Source of the DNA: Chryseobacterium formosense
Lineage (GTDB): Bacteria; Bacteroidota; Bacteroidia; Flavobacteriales; Weeksellaceae
Length of the DNA: 64,000 bases
Direction of reading: 5' to 3'
NCBI RefSeq assembly: GCF_900116415.1
Contig: NZ_FPAP01000005.1
Location: forward strand, 1 to 64,000
The position numbers and the translations under genes are program-made. Each line of letters opens with the position of its first letter. The first letter of the stretch is position 1. The notes under the pieces are model-generated. The model ran no database searches. It had not been told where the DNA came from and saw only the letters and a list, made by a program, of their open reading frames with translations. This document shows positions 43,341-51,230 of the stretch, piece after piece.

Positions 43341-44549
43341 TTATACTTTTTCAATCACCATCGCATATCCTTGTCCGACACCGATACAAAGTGTACACAA
43401 GGCATATTTTTTATTTTGTTTTTGAAGTTCCAACGCGGCAGAACCTATAATTCTTGCTCCTGAAACTCCAAGTGGGTGACCAATTGCGATGGCACCTCCG
43501 TTTGGATTTACTCTTGAATCATCATCCTGTAAACCTAAACTTCTGGTAACTGCTAGAGATTGAGCAGCAAACGCTTCGTTCAATTCGATAACATCCATAT
43601 CTTCTAATGAAAGATTCAGTCTTTTCAATAGTTTTTGAGTTGCTTCAACGGGGCCAATTCCCATGATTCTTGGCTCAACACCTGCAACAGAAGATCCTAA
43701 GATTTTAGCTTTAGGTTTTAAACCATATTTTTTAACCGCTTCTTCACTTGCTAAAATAAGAGCTGCTGCTCCGTCATTCATTCCCGAAGCATTTCCAGCG
43801 GTAACTGTTCCTCCTTCTTTTTTGAAAGCCGGACGAAGTTTTCCTAAACCTTCCATTGAAGAAGTTGGTTTTATGAATTCGTCTTTATCGAAAATTTTCG
43901 GTTCGCCTTTTCTTTGTGGAATTTCAACTTTTACAATTTCTTCTGCCAATCTTCCGCTTTCCTGAGCTTTAGTCGCTTTTTGTTGTGACCAAAGGGCAAA
44001 TTTATCCTGATCTTCACGGCTGATGTTGTGCATTTCAGCTAAATTTTCTGCAGTGTCTCCCATTGCGTCAACGCCATACATTTCTTTCATTTTGGGATTT
44101 ACAAATCTCCATCCGAAAGTAGTATCAAACATTTGGCTGTCTCTCCCGAAAGCTGCGCTTGGTTTTGACATTACATAAGGTGAACGCGTCATATGCTCCA
44201 CTCCACCTGCGATATAAATTTCGCCTTCCCCGGAAGCAATCGAACGGAAAGCATTAGCAACTGCAGACATGCCCGAAGCGCACAGTCTATTTACCGTTTC
44301 ACCTCCGATTTTGTAAGGAAGTCCTGCCAATAAAAGTCCCATTCTCGCTACGTTTCTGTTATCTTCACCCGCTTGGTTAGCGCATCCGAAAATAACGTCT
44401 TCAATTTCTTCAACAGGAACTTCAGGGTTTCTTGCAACAATCTCTTTTAGAACGATTGCTGCTAAATCATCGGCTCTCACTTCTGACAATCCTCCACTTA
44501 GTTTTGAAATGGGAGTTCTGATGTAATCTATGATGTATACGTTGTTCAT
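43341..44549 (-). CDS. paaJ: 3-oxoadipyl-CoA/3-oxo-5,6-dehydrosuberyl-CoA thiolase
   Basis: This enzyme cleaves 3-oxo-acyl-CoA twice in the phenylacetate route to release acetyl-CoA and succinyl-CoA. The 402-residue product has the thiolase Cys nucleophile in NRLCASGMS (near residue 90), the IELNEAFAAQ motif, GGAIAIGHPLG with the catalytic His, and CTLCIGVGQG with the second Cys. The first residues MNNVYIIDYIRTP and the closing segment fit the PcaF/PaaJ group. It lies inside the paa operon between DUF6624 and paaY. Confidence 0.95.
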   Translation of the reverse strand: MNNVYIIDYIRTPISKLSGGLSEVRADDLAAIVLKEIVARNPEVPVEEIEDVIFGCANQAGEDNRNVARMGLLLAGLPYKIGGETVNRLCASGMSAVANAFRSIASGEGEIYIAGGVEHMTRSPYVMSKPSAAFGRDSQMFDTTFGWRFVNPKMKEMYGVDAMGDTAENLAEMHNISREDQDKFALWSQQKATKAQESGRLAEEIVKVEIPQRKGEPKIFDKDEFIKPTSSMEGLGKLRPAFKKEGGTVTAGNASGMNDGAAALILASEEAVKKYGLKPKAKILGSSVAGVEPRIMGIGPVEATQKLLKRLNLSLEDMDVIELNEAFAAQSLAVTRSLGLQDDDSRVNPNGGAIAIGHPLGVSGARIIGSAALELQKQNKKYALCTLCIGVGQGYAMVIEKV

Positions 44550-44611
44550 AATTTCACTTTAAAAATATAATAGTGGGATAACTTGAAATTACCACATTCA
44601 CTTCTATTGAT

Positions 44612-45304
44612 TTATTTTCTATTTCGTAATTCTAAAGCCTGTTGTAAAGTGTAAGGTTCGAATTTGAAATCCTTTCCGAACATCCTTTGAGCATTTTCTT
44701 CAATGGTAGAATCAAATCCTGCTTCTTTTCTTCTCTTATTCACATTTTTAAGATCTTTAACAGGCCATACAAAATTGATAAAGATTTGTTTCCCATCTTT
44801 ATCTTTTGTCATTTCCCCTTTCCCTTGTGTTCCATAGATCTGTTCTTTATTTTCATTCATCAGATATCGATCTTCCATCATCGCAACCCATGTAAAAGGA
44901 ATTTCTTTCTTTTTTCCAGCTTCTTTAATAAGAGGCAAATATTTTCCAATTTTAGTTGAATGTTGGATCACATACCATGCTGCCTGATTCGTTGGTTCTC
45001 CTACAAGCGTTTTCCCCGGATAACCATATTGAGCAATAATATTTTCAATTTTCTGCATGTTCAGGCTATCATGTTCTGCAACCAATTGCCAGCTTTTCTT
45101 TTCAAACTCTTCTTTATCGATATTCAGATCTTTCAGTAACTTCTCTTTCTTTTCCGGAGTTATTTCGGAATCAAAAAGCATTCTGTAGCCTTGATCAACA
45201 GTCATAATCTCATCAAGTTCTTTTTTCAAAGTTTCATTTACTTTCTGCTGAGCATTGATCAGAAATGTTGAAAGCATGAAAAGCAGTAAAAATATTTTCC
45301 TCAT
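44612..45304 (-). CDS. secreted DUF6624 protein
   Basis: This 230-residue protein has a signal peptide (MRKIFLLLFMLSTFLINAQ) and a mature domain with the DUF6624-like stretch YGYPGKTLVGEPTNQAAWYVIQHST, then IPFTWVAMMEDRYLMNENKEQIYGTQGK. The domain is of unknown function. It sits between paaI and the thiolase with gaps of 29 and 62 bases on the same strand, so it would be read with the catabolic genes. Nothing in its sequence suggests a direct role in phenylacetate breakdown. Confidence 0.75.
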   Translation of the reverse strand: MRKIFLLLFMLSTFLINAQQKVNETLKKELDEIMTVDQGYRMLFDSEITPEKKEKLLKDLNIDKEEFEKKSWQLVAEHDSLNMQKIENIIAQYGYPGKTLVGEPTNQAAWYVIQHSTKIGKYLPLIKEAGKKKEIPFTWVAMMEDRYLMNENKEQIYGTQGKGEMTKDKDGKQIFINFVWPVKDLKNVNKRRKEAGFDSTIEENAQRMFGKDFKFEPYTLQQALELRNRK

Positions 45305-45333
45305 TTTGTATAATTTATTATCTGGTTAGTGTT

Positions 45334-45747
45334 TTACAAATCCGTTACTTTTTTTCCAATCTTATAAACTGTTCCCACAAATTTTGCGACCAATTCTTCA
45401 TTTTGATTGGTAATTTTAATGTCGTAAACAGCGGTTTTTCTGGTGTCATTGACCAAGAAACTTTCAGCTCTGAAAGTGTCACCTTCTTTTCCGGCTTTGG
45501 TAAAATTGATGATACAGTTCAACGCAACGGCCGCATCTCCGGTGTTGTTGGACGAAAATGCCAATGCAGAATCCGCAAAAGCAAACGTAACGCCTCCGTG
45601 AACCGTTTTAAGCCCATTGATCATCTCTTTTTTGATAGGCATTTCCAGTAAACAATAATTTTCTTTGACTTCGATCATTTTGATATTCATCCATTGGGAA
45701 AAATAATCCTGATCAAACATATATTCTGCAACCTGTCTTGGATTCAT
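45334..45747 (-). CDS. paaI: PaaI, phenylacetyl-CoA pathway thioesterase
   Basis: PaaI is a hot-dog-fold thioesterase that clears hydroxyphenylacetyl-CoA dead ends. The 137-residue product shows the family pattern: NGLKTVHGGVTFAFADSALAFSSN with the catalytic Asp in ADSA (near residue 59), and a strand pattern to the end. It starts five bases after the stop of the 103-residue unknown gene, implying coupling. Its length is normal for the family. Confidence 0.93.
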   Translation of the reverse strand: MNPRQVAEYMFDQDYFSQWMNIKMIEVKENYCLLEMPIKKEMINGLKTVHGGVTFAFADSALAFSSNNTGDAAVALNCIINFTKAGKEGDTFRAESFLVNDTRKTAVYDIKITNQNEELVAKFVGTVYKIGKKVTDL

Positions 45748-45752
45748 TTTTA

Positions 45753-46064
45753 CTATATACTTGTTATTTTATCATATAATTCATCAACCAATTTGTCATA
45801 AATGCTCATGGTTTTGCCGAGAATTATTTGCTCGTTAGAAAGATTTTCGGAATTTGACGGATGTTCAGATTGATAAGGAGCATGTAGATCAATACCATTT
45901 TCATTAGCTAATCGTTTTACCAGCTCTTTATATTTATCATTAAATTTTCCTAATAACTCAAGTCTTTCCTGATCATCATCCATCGAAGAAATTTCCTGAA
46001 TGATGTATTCTTTTTCAATGATGAGCCTTGTTTCTAGCTCAGCTCTGAATTCGTCTATATCCAT
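45753..46064 (-). CDS. 103-residue protein of unknown function inside the paa operon
   Basis: This acidic helical protein begins MDIDEFRAELETRLIIEKEYIIQEI, then a coiled-coil-like region to about residue 60, a polar linker (DLHAPYQSEHPSNSENLSNEQ), and a final helix (GKTMSIYDKLVDELYDKITSI). No motif is recognised. It lies between paaH (88 bases upstream) and paaI (5 bases downstream), tightly coupled to the latter. It could be a structural partner of a Paa enzyme or an unrelated passenger; its function is unknown. Confidence 0.65.
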   Translation of the reverse strand: MDIDEFRAELETRLIIEKEYIIQEISSMDDDQERLELLGKFNDKYKELVKRLANENGIDLHAPYQSEHPSNSENLSNEQIILGKTMSIYDKLVDELYDKITSI

Positions 46065-46070
46065 AATATT

Positions 46071-46152
46071 AATTTGAGAATTAAATCAATTTGAGAATTT
46101 GAAAATGAAAACTGCTGTGATTAATTTTCAAATTAGCACACTTTCAAATTGT
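46071..46152. repeat. inverted-repeat spacer, copy 1 (paaH to 103-aa gene)
   Basis: The left arm repeats AATTTGAGAATTTGAAAA, and the right arm reads TTTTCAAATTAGCACACTTT. The arms are complementary in parts. Copies with the same layout lie at 48187-48268 and 51155-51228. Confidence 0.7.
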
Positions 46153-47289
46153 CTAATTCAGTTTACGCAGCAACGGGCTTTGTCTGTATCTTTCTTCCTG
46201 ATATTCTTCGTAAAGATTCTGCAGGGTTTCGGAGATTTTTGCATATCCGATTTCTTTTCCCCAAGCCAATAATCCTTTTGGATAGTTTACTCCTTTCTGC
46301 ATTGCTAATTCAAGATCTTCATCGTTGGCAACGCCTAATCTTTTTGCTTCAACGGCTTCGTTAATCAGCATTGAAATAATTCTTAAAAATATTTGTTGAT
46401 AAAGCGTATCTTCTTTTTCTGCAACAGGATTTTGAGCATTTTCTGAATAATCGTAGAAACCTTTTCCTGTTTTTCTACCGTGAAGTTTTGCTTCGGACAT
46501 TCTTTGTTGTAGAAGAGAGGGTTTGTATTTTGGGTCGTAGAAATAATCTTTGTAAACTGTTGTTGTTACAGAGAAATTCACGTCAACACCAATTAAATCC
46601 ATCAATTCAAAAGGACCCATTTTGAAATTACCTAATGTTTTCATGGCATCATCAACCTGTTCTACTGTTGCGATGTTTTCTTCAACGATTCTCAACCCTT
46701 CACCATAATAAGGACGCGCGATTCTGTTGACGATAAATCCTGGAATATCTTTAGCAATCACAGGAGTTTTGCCCCAATCTTTCATGAGGTTGTAGATTTT
46801 TTCCGCTAAAGATTTTTTTGTTAATAAAGATGGAATAACCTCAACCAAAGGCATCAGAGGAGCAGGATTGAAGAAGTGAATTCCGATGAAACGCTCCGGT
46901 TTTTGTAATTCTGCACCGAGAGAGGTAATGGAAATAGATGATGTATTGGAAGCAATCACACAGTTTTCGGAAACGTATTTCTCTAATTCTGTGAAAACTT
47001 TGGTTTTGATTTCTTTATTTTCGATGATGGCTTCGATGACCAATTCGCAATCTTTGAAGTCCTTCAATTCTGTAGCGATGGAAATATTGGCTAAAATTTC
47101 AGTCATTTTCTCTGCTGAAATTTTTTGTTTATCAACCAATTTGGTCAATGTTTTTTCCAAACCTACGGTTGCCGTTTCTACTTGTTTTGCATTGGCATCA
47201 TAAACCCAAACTTTGCATCCGTTCGTTGCGGCTACTTGTGCGATGCCTATCCCCATAGTTCCGGCACCGATAATTCCTACGTTTTTCAT
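46153..47289 (-). CDS. paaH: 3-hydroxyacyl-CoA dehydrogenase PaaH
   Basis: PaaH oxidises 3-hydroxyadipyl-CoA to 3-oxoadipyl-CoA with NAD. The 378-residue product has the N-terminal Rossmann motif GAGTMGIGIAQVAA, HFFNPAPLMPLVEV with the catalytic His in the FFNPAP segment, GFIVNRIARPYYGEG, and a C-terminal domain that repeats part of the fold (EAVEAKRLGVAND). It is the single-domain PaaH type rather than the large FadB fusion. It lies 83 bases after paaG in a spacer of inverted repeats. Confidence 0.95.
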   Translation of the reverse strand: MKNVGIIGAGTMGIGIAQVAATNGCKVWVYDANAKQVETATVGLEKTLTKLVDKQKISAEKMTEILANISIATELKDFKDCELVIEAIIENKEIKTKVFTELEKYVSENCVIASNTSSISITSLGAELQKPERFIGIHFFNPAPLMPLVEVIPSLLTKKSLAEKIYNLMKDWGKTPVIAKDIPGFIVNRIARPYYGEGLRIVEENIATVEQVDDAMKTLGNFKMGPFELMDLIGVDVNFSVTTTVYKDYFYDPKYKPSLLQQRMSEAKLHGRKTGKGFYDYSENAQNPVAEKEDTLYQQIFLRIISMLINEAVEAKRLGVANDEDLELAMQKGVNYPKGLLAWGKEIGYAKISETLQNLYEEYQEERYRQSPLLRKLN

Positions 47290-47370
47290 TATTTATAGAT
47301 GTTAGAAGCCAGAAGTTAGAAGTTAGATTTTGTAAACTAATTTCTAACCTCTAATTTCTAAATTCTATAA
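47290..47370. repeat. GTTAGAAG-type inverted-repeat spacer (paaG to paaH)
   Basis: Around 47301-47327, TTAGAAGCCAGAAGTTAGAA and AGTTAGA are repeated. At 47340-47358, TTTCTAACCTCTAATTTCTA is broadly complementary to them. Similar simple spacers lie elsewhere in the operon. It probably contributes to no product. Confidence 0.5.
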
Positions 47371-47372
47371 TA

Positions 47373-48173
47373 TTATTTTCCTTTATATTCAGGTTTTCTT
47401 TTTTGTAAAAAGGCTTGTACCCCTTCTTTGAAATCTTCCGTTTCAGCAGCTTCCTGCTGTAGGTCTCCTTCCAATTCCAATTGCTCTTTCAGCGTATTGT
47501 TATAAGAAGCGGCGAATGCTTTTTTTGTTAATTTTAAACCAACAGTCGGCATATTTGATGTCTTTTCTAAAATTTCCATTGATTTAGAATTAAATTCTTC
47601 TTCAGAGAAAACCTCAGCAACTAAGCCGTATGATTTTGATTCTTCAGCAGATAATTTTTTTCCTGTAAATGCTAAATAATTCGCCAATTGTCTTCCCAAT
47701 AATTTTGGTAAGAAATAGGTTCCTCCTGTATCCGGAATTAATCCGATATTTGAAAATGCCTGAGCGAAATATGCTTTATTTGAAGCCAAAACAAAGTCAC
47801 AAATCAATGCCAACATCGCACCCGCTCCCACTGCAGGACCATTTACCAATGCAACAACAGGTTTTTTGCAACGGGTAATTTCAAGCACCAAAGGATTGTA
47901 ATAATCGGTTACAATTCTTCTGATAATGTCATCGTCATGATGATCGTTACCCTGAACGAAAGCATCATCTAAATTCTGACCGGAACAAAAGGCTCTTCCT
48001 CTTCCAGAAATTGCCACGCATCTTATAGTAGGATCTTCACTGCATTCTTTAACAAAGTCTTTTAAATCTGATAAAGATGGCTTGGTAAGCGCGTTCATTG
48101 TGTCCGGCTGATTCAGATAAGCAATTTTCAGCTTTCCGTCAAAATGTGATTCGATATCGAGTTGTGTGTACAT
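47373..48173 (-). CDS. paaG: 2-(1,2-epoxy-1,2-dihydrophenyl)acetyl-CoA isomerase PaaG
   Basis: PaaG isomerises the ring epoxide to the seven-membered oxepin-CoA. The 266-residue crotonase-fold product has FCSGQNLDD (oxyanion hole, near residue 62), VNGPAVGAGAML, and SNIGLIPDTGGTYFLPKLLG with the conserved Asp-Thr-Gly stretch. It is the first of the beta-oxidation-type genes after paaD. Its length and motifs are normal. PaaF is expected elsewhere; see the gene at 35823. Confidence 0.94.
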   Translation of the reverse strand: MYTQLDIESHFDGKLKIAYLNQPDTMNALTKPSLSDLKDFVKECSEDPTIRCVAISGRGRAFCSGQNLDDAFVQGNDHHDDDIIRRIVTDYYNPLVLEITRCKKPVVALVNGPAVGAGAMLALICDFVLASNKAYFAQAFSNIGLIPDTGGTYFLPKLLGRQLANYLAFTGKKLSAEESKSYGLVAEVFSEEEFNSKSMEILEKTSNMPTVGLKLTKKAFAASYNNTLKEQLELEGDLQQEAAETEDFKEGVQAFLQKRKPEYKGK

Positions 48174-48186
48174 AGTATTAATTTTT

Positions 48187-48268
48187 TAATTTGAAAAATT
48201 AGTCAATTTGAAAATTCTGATTTCACTACTAATTTACTCATTTTCAAATTAGCACATTTTCAAATTTT
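48187..48268. repeat. inverted-repeat spacer, copy 2 (paaD to paaG)
   Basis: The left arm AATTTGAAAAATTAGTCAAT with a further TTTGAAAATT and the right arm TTTTCAAATTAGCACATTTT are complementary in parts. The right arm matches the other two copies at nearly every base. Confidence 0.7.
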
Positions 48269-48733
48269 TTAATGGCACTTAAAATAGTCAAAAGGCTCTA
48301 AACAGTCTAAACACTGATAAGAAGCCTTACATAATGTAGACCCGAATCTGCTGATCTGTTTTGAATTCATAGAACCACAACGCGGACATTTTTTCGGTTT
48401 CCCGATGTGATGTTCGTCTGCTCCTTTTTCGGGAGGTGAAATTCCGTAGACACGGAGTTTTTCTCTCGCTTCATCCGTCAGCCAGTCTGTTGTCCAAATC
48501 GGAAACATTTTGGTGACCACTTTCGCATCCCAACCGTTTTCTTTCATGATTTTCATGATGTCTTCCTCAATGGTAAACATAGCGGGACAGGCAGAATAAG
48601 TCGGCGTAATCGTTACTTCACAAGAATTCTCGCTGGTAACTTTTGCTTCTCTTACAATACCTAATTCCACGATATTGATTACCGGAATTTCCGGGTCGGG
48701 AACTAATTCTAATATTTCTAAAGGATTTTTCAA
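48269..48733 (-). CDS. paaD: PaaD, Fe-S assembly protein of the phenylacetyl-CoA monooxygenase
   Basis: PaaD belongs to the MIP18/DUF59 group and is needed to mature the multicomponent monooxygenase. The 154-residue product has the LVPDPEIPVINIVELGIV opening, the TYSACPAMFTIE Cys stretch, and a C-terminal zinc-ribbon-like pair CPRCGSMN and CLDCLEPFDYFKC typical of PaaD. It starts with TTG; an in-frame TAA lies just upstream, so no earlier start exists. The 185-base gap to paaC contains a dispersed repeat. Confidence 0.93.
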   Translation of the reverse strand: MKNPLEILELVPDPEIPVINIVELGIVREAKVTSENSCEVTITPTYSACPAMFTIEEDIMKIMKENGWDAKVVTKMFPIWTTDWLTDEAREKLRVYGISPPEKGADEHHIGKPKKCPRCGSMNSKQISRFGSTLCKASYQCLDCLEPFDYFKCH

Positions 48734-48753
48734 TCTTTTTTAATCTGATTTTT

Positions 48754-48829
48754 TTTAACGCAAAGTGCGCTAAGATTTTTTTGACTACTAACTGTTTTTA
48801 AGTTCGCAAAGGCGTTTCACTTAGCAAAG
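48754..48829. repeat. dispersed AACGCAAAG-type repeat, copy 1
   Basis: It begins TTTAACGCAAAGTGCGCTAA and carries GTTCGCAAAGGCGTTTCACT toward its end. The same blocks in the same order occur at 56463-56536. The gap continues to 48910 with a third block resembling the repeats at 41730 and 43300. Confidence 0.6.
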
Positions 48830-48918
48830 TCAACAAAGAATAAATACTCAATAACAGTCTAACATTTCACCTTAAAATTGTTACATTGATAAACTGATAC
48901 ATTGTTACATTCAAAAAC

Positions 48919-49668
48919 CTACCAAGTACAACCCGGATATGCTCTCTGCATATACTGTAATTCACAAAGCATAAATCCGAAATATTCTGTGTGATATCCT
49001 GTTCTTGATTTTGGCTGCATAAAAGGATTCGCAGGATATTCTAATCCGAAATCTGTAAAATCTCTTTTGGTAATAGCAAGGAAATCTTCATAAAGATCAT
49101 CAACATTTGGAGCGATATTTAAAGCAATCAAATCATCTTCTCCTTCCACTTTTGCAAATAAACCTTTTGAATATTCCCAGATATTTTCAATTGCTTTTAC
49201 CAGACGAGATTTACTTTCTTCTGTCCCCTGTCCGAAAATTTTCATCCAAGAAGAAGCGTGAGTATAGTGATACCTTACTTCTTTCAAAGATTTTTGGGCA
49301 AGAGCAGAAAGTTCTTCATTAGCAGAATTGGATAATGCTTCGTACATTAACTTCTGATATACAGCGAAAACATACACTTTAAGAATCGTCTGAGCATAAT
49401 CTTCGTTCGGAAGTTCTGTCCAGTGGGCGTTTACATATTCGTGTTCGTATCTTAAAAATGCTAAATCATCTTCGCTTTTACCGTTATCAATCACTCTTGA
49501 AGCGTAAACATAGAAGTTATTTGCCTGTCCAAGTTCATCCAACGCGATGTTTGTCAATGCAATATCCTCCTCTAAATAAGGGCCTTCTCCGCACCACGCA
49601 GACAAACGCTGTCCCATAATGAAACTGTCGTCCGCTAGTTTTAATAAATAATTATATAATGGGTTCAT
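48919..49668 (-). CDS. paaC: phenylacetyl-CoA 1,2-epoxidase subunit PaaC
   Basis: PaaC is the structural, diiron-free partner of PaaA in the epoxidase. The 249-residue product has ferritin-like helices: DDSFIMGQRLSAWCGEGPYLEEDIALTNIALDELGQA, with acidic residues partly replaced as usual in PaaC. It ends in FGFMLCELQYMQRAYPGCTW. The ATG at 49668 (MNPLYNYLLKLADDS) is chosen; a longer frame to 49707 encodes a Lys/Pro-rich run derived from the repeat spacer. It lies 69 bases after paaB. Confidence 0.94.
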   Translation of the reverse strand: MNPLYNYLLKLADDSFIMGQRLSAWCGEGPYLEEDIALTNIALDELGQANNFYVYASRVIDNGKSEDDLAFLRYEHEYVNAHWTELPNEDYAQTILKVYVFAVYQKLMYEALSNSANEELSALAQKSLKEVRYHYTHASSWMKIFGQGTEESKSRLVKAIENIWEYSKGLFAKVEGEDDLIALNIAPNVDDLYEDFLAITKRDFTDFGLEYPANPFMQPKSRTGYHTEYFGFMLCELQYMQRAYPGCTW

Positions 49669-49671
49669 TAC

Positions 49672-49708
49672 TTTAGCTTTTGGCTTTTGGCGTTTAGCTT
49701 TTGGCAAA
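49672..49708. repeat. TTTAGCTTTTGGC tandem repeat in the paaB-paaC spacer
   Basis: The 10-base unit AGCTTTTGGC and its variants recur three times. The block could be misread as coding because it encodes a Lys/Ala/Pro-rich leader ahead of paaC. No function is suggested. Confidence 0.55.
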
Positions 49709-49737
49709 TTGCGAGAAACTAACAGCCAATCGCTGTT

Positions 49738-50019
49738 TTACATATTTTTTACATCGTTTGGAATATCGTAGAAGGTCGGATGACGGTACAATTTGTCATC
49801 AGCCGGATCAAAGAAAGCTTCTTTATCAATTCCTTCTGAAGTCACAATATACTTACTTGGAACCACCCAAACAGAAGTTCCTTCTTTTCTTCTTGTATAA
49901 ACGTCTCTTGCGTTCTGCAAAGCCATTTCTGCTGTTGGTGCCTGTACTATTCCAACGTGTTTGTGAGATAATCCCGGTTTAGTCTGAATAAACACTTCCC
50001 ACATATCTAAATTTGCCAT
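49738..50019 (-). CDS. paaB: phenylacetyl-CoA 1,2-epoxidase subunit PaaB
   Basis: PaaB is the small bridging subunit of the PaaABCE epoxidase. The 93-residue product has MANLDMWEVFIQTKPGLSHKHVGIVQAPTAEMALQNARDVYTRR, the usual PaaB opening, followed by EGTSVWVVPSKYI and a normal C-terminus. The ATG at 50019 is chosen over an upstream TTG two codons earlier. The 189-base gap to paaA is AT-rich with inverted-repeat text. Confidence 0.95.
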   Translation of the reverse strand: MANLDMWEVFIQTKPGLSHKHVGIVQAPTAEMALQNARDVYTRRKEGTSVWVVPSKYIVTSEGIDKEAFFDPADDKLYRHPTFYDIPNDVKNM

Positions 50020-50083
50020 AGTCAAATTTTAATTTTTAAATTCTAAATTTTAGATTTTGAATTATTTTTGAAATTTAATTTTT

Positions 50084-50198
50084 AACCATTAAGGACAATT
50101 AAGTTGTTAAGAATATTAAGTTTAGCTACTCTTTAGATTTACAATCAAAATGATTTATCTTAATTAAACTAGACTTTTAAACAAAATCTTAATGGTTT
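50084..50198. repeat. AACCATTAAG inverted repeat in the paaA-paaB spacer
   Basis: AACCATTAAG at 50084-50093 and its exact complement CTTAATGGTT at 50189-50198 bracket an AT-rich stretch of 95 bases. The text between includes further short ATTAAG repeats. No gene or promoter is evident. Confidence 0.5.
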
Positions 50199-50208
50199 AT
50201 ATTAAATA

Positions 50209-51147
50209 TTATATTACTTCTTTTTGCTGTTTCTCTGCAAAAGCAATAGCCGCTTCTTTTACCCAAAGGTTTTCCTGTTGTGCTTTTACTTTTGTCTGTA
50301 ATCTTTTCTTGTTGCAAGGTCCGTTTCCTTTTAAGATTTCCATGAATTCATCCCAAGGAAGTTCTCCGAAATCGTAATGCTGTCTTTCCTCATTCCATTT
50401 TAAATCTTTATCCGGAATGGTTAAGCCTAAAAATTCAGCCTGAGAAACCGTAACATCAATAAATCTCTGACGAAGACTGTCGTTGCTTTCTCTTTTTACC
50501 CTGTAATTCATAGAGATTTTAGAGTTTGGCGAACTGTCGTCATTGGGGCCAAACATCATTAAAGCAGGCCACCAAAAACGGTTTAGCGAAGCTTGAGCCA
50601 TTTCTTTCTGCTGTTTTGTTCCACGGCAAAGTGCCATTAAAATCTCATAACCCTGTCTTTGGTGAAAAGATTCTTCTTTACAGATTTTCACCATCGCTCT
50701 TGAGTAAGGACCGTAAGAATTCCCCATCAACATTACCTGATTCATGATGGCAGCACCGTCAACCAACCATCCGATGGCACCGATATCTGCCCAACTCAGT
50801 GTCGGGTAGTTGAAAATACTTGAATATTTTGCTTTTCCTTCCAACATGTCATCGTAAGTCGCATCTCTATCCGCTCTGATAGTTCCGTTTCCTAAGGTTT
50901 CAGTCGCAGAATACAAGTATAAACCGTGACCTGCTTCATCCTGAACTTTAGCCAAAAGAGCCATTTTTCTTCTCAAAGAAGGAGCTCTGGAAATCCAGTT
51001 GGCTTCCGGCAACATTCCGACAATCTCAGAATGGGCGTGCTGTGAAATCTGACGAACCAGTAATTTTCTGTAATCATCTGGCATTACATCTTTTGGTTCC
51101 ACTTTATTTTCGTCGTGTACGTATTGTACAAATTTTTCTAAATCCAT
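50209..51147 (-). CDS. paaA: phenylacetyl-CoA 1,2-epoxidase catalytic subunit PaaA
   Basis: PaaA carries the diiron centre that inserts oxygen into the ring of phenylacetyl-CoA. The 312-residue product has ferritin-like helices with the metal ligands in [13 protein letters not shown] (ExxH near residue 93) and [12 protein letters not shown] (ExxH near residue 172). The substrate-facing [20 protein letters not shown] lies near residue 35. The ATG at 51147 gives the normal N-terminus. It follows paaE by 83 bases in an inverted-repeat spacer. Confidence 0.97.
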   Translation of the reverse strand: MDLEKFVQYVHDENKVEPKDVMPDDYRKLLVRQISQHAHSEIVGMLPEANWISRAPSLRRKMALLAKVQDEAGHGLYLYSATETLGNGTIRADRDATYDDMLEGKAKYSSIFNYPTLSWADIGAIGWLVDGAAIMNQVMLMGNSYGPYSRAMVKICKEESFHQRQGYEILMALCRGTKQQKEMAQASLNRFWWPALMMFGPNDDSSPNSKISMNYRVKRESNDSLRQRFIDVTVSQAEFLGLTIPDKDLKWNEERQHYDFGELPWDEFMEILKGNGPCNKKRLQTKVKAQQENLWVKEAAIAFAEKQQKEVI

Positions 51148-51154
51148 AATCTTT

Positions 51155-51228
51155 GAATTTGAAAATTTGAGAATTTGAGAATGCATCAATTAATTTTCAA
51201 ATTAACACATTTTCAAATTTTCAAATTC
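51155..51228. repeat. inverted-repeat spacer, copy 3 (paaE to paaA)
   Basis: The left arm is GAATTTGAAAATTTGAGAAT and the right arm TTTTCAAATTAACACATTTT with a further TCAAATTTTCAAATTC. The arms are complementary along most of their length. It is the same family as 46071 and 48187. Confidence 0.7.
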
Positions 51229-51230
51229 TA

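Noticed and set aside
49669..49707. N-terminal extension of paaC (Lys/Pro-rich)
   Set aside because: It is the translation of a tandem AGCTTTTGGC repeat, not conserved PaaC sequence.
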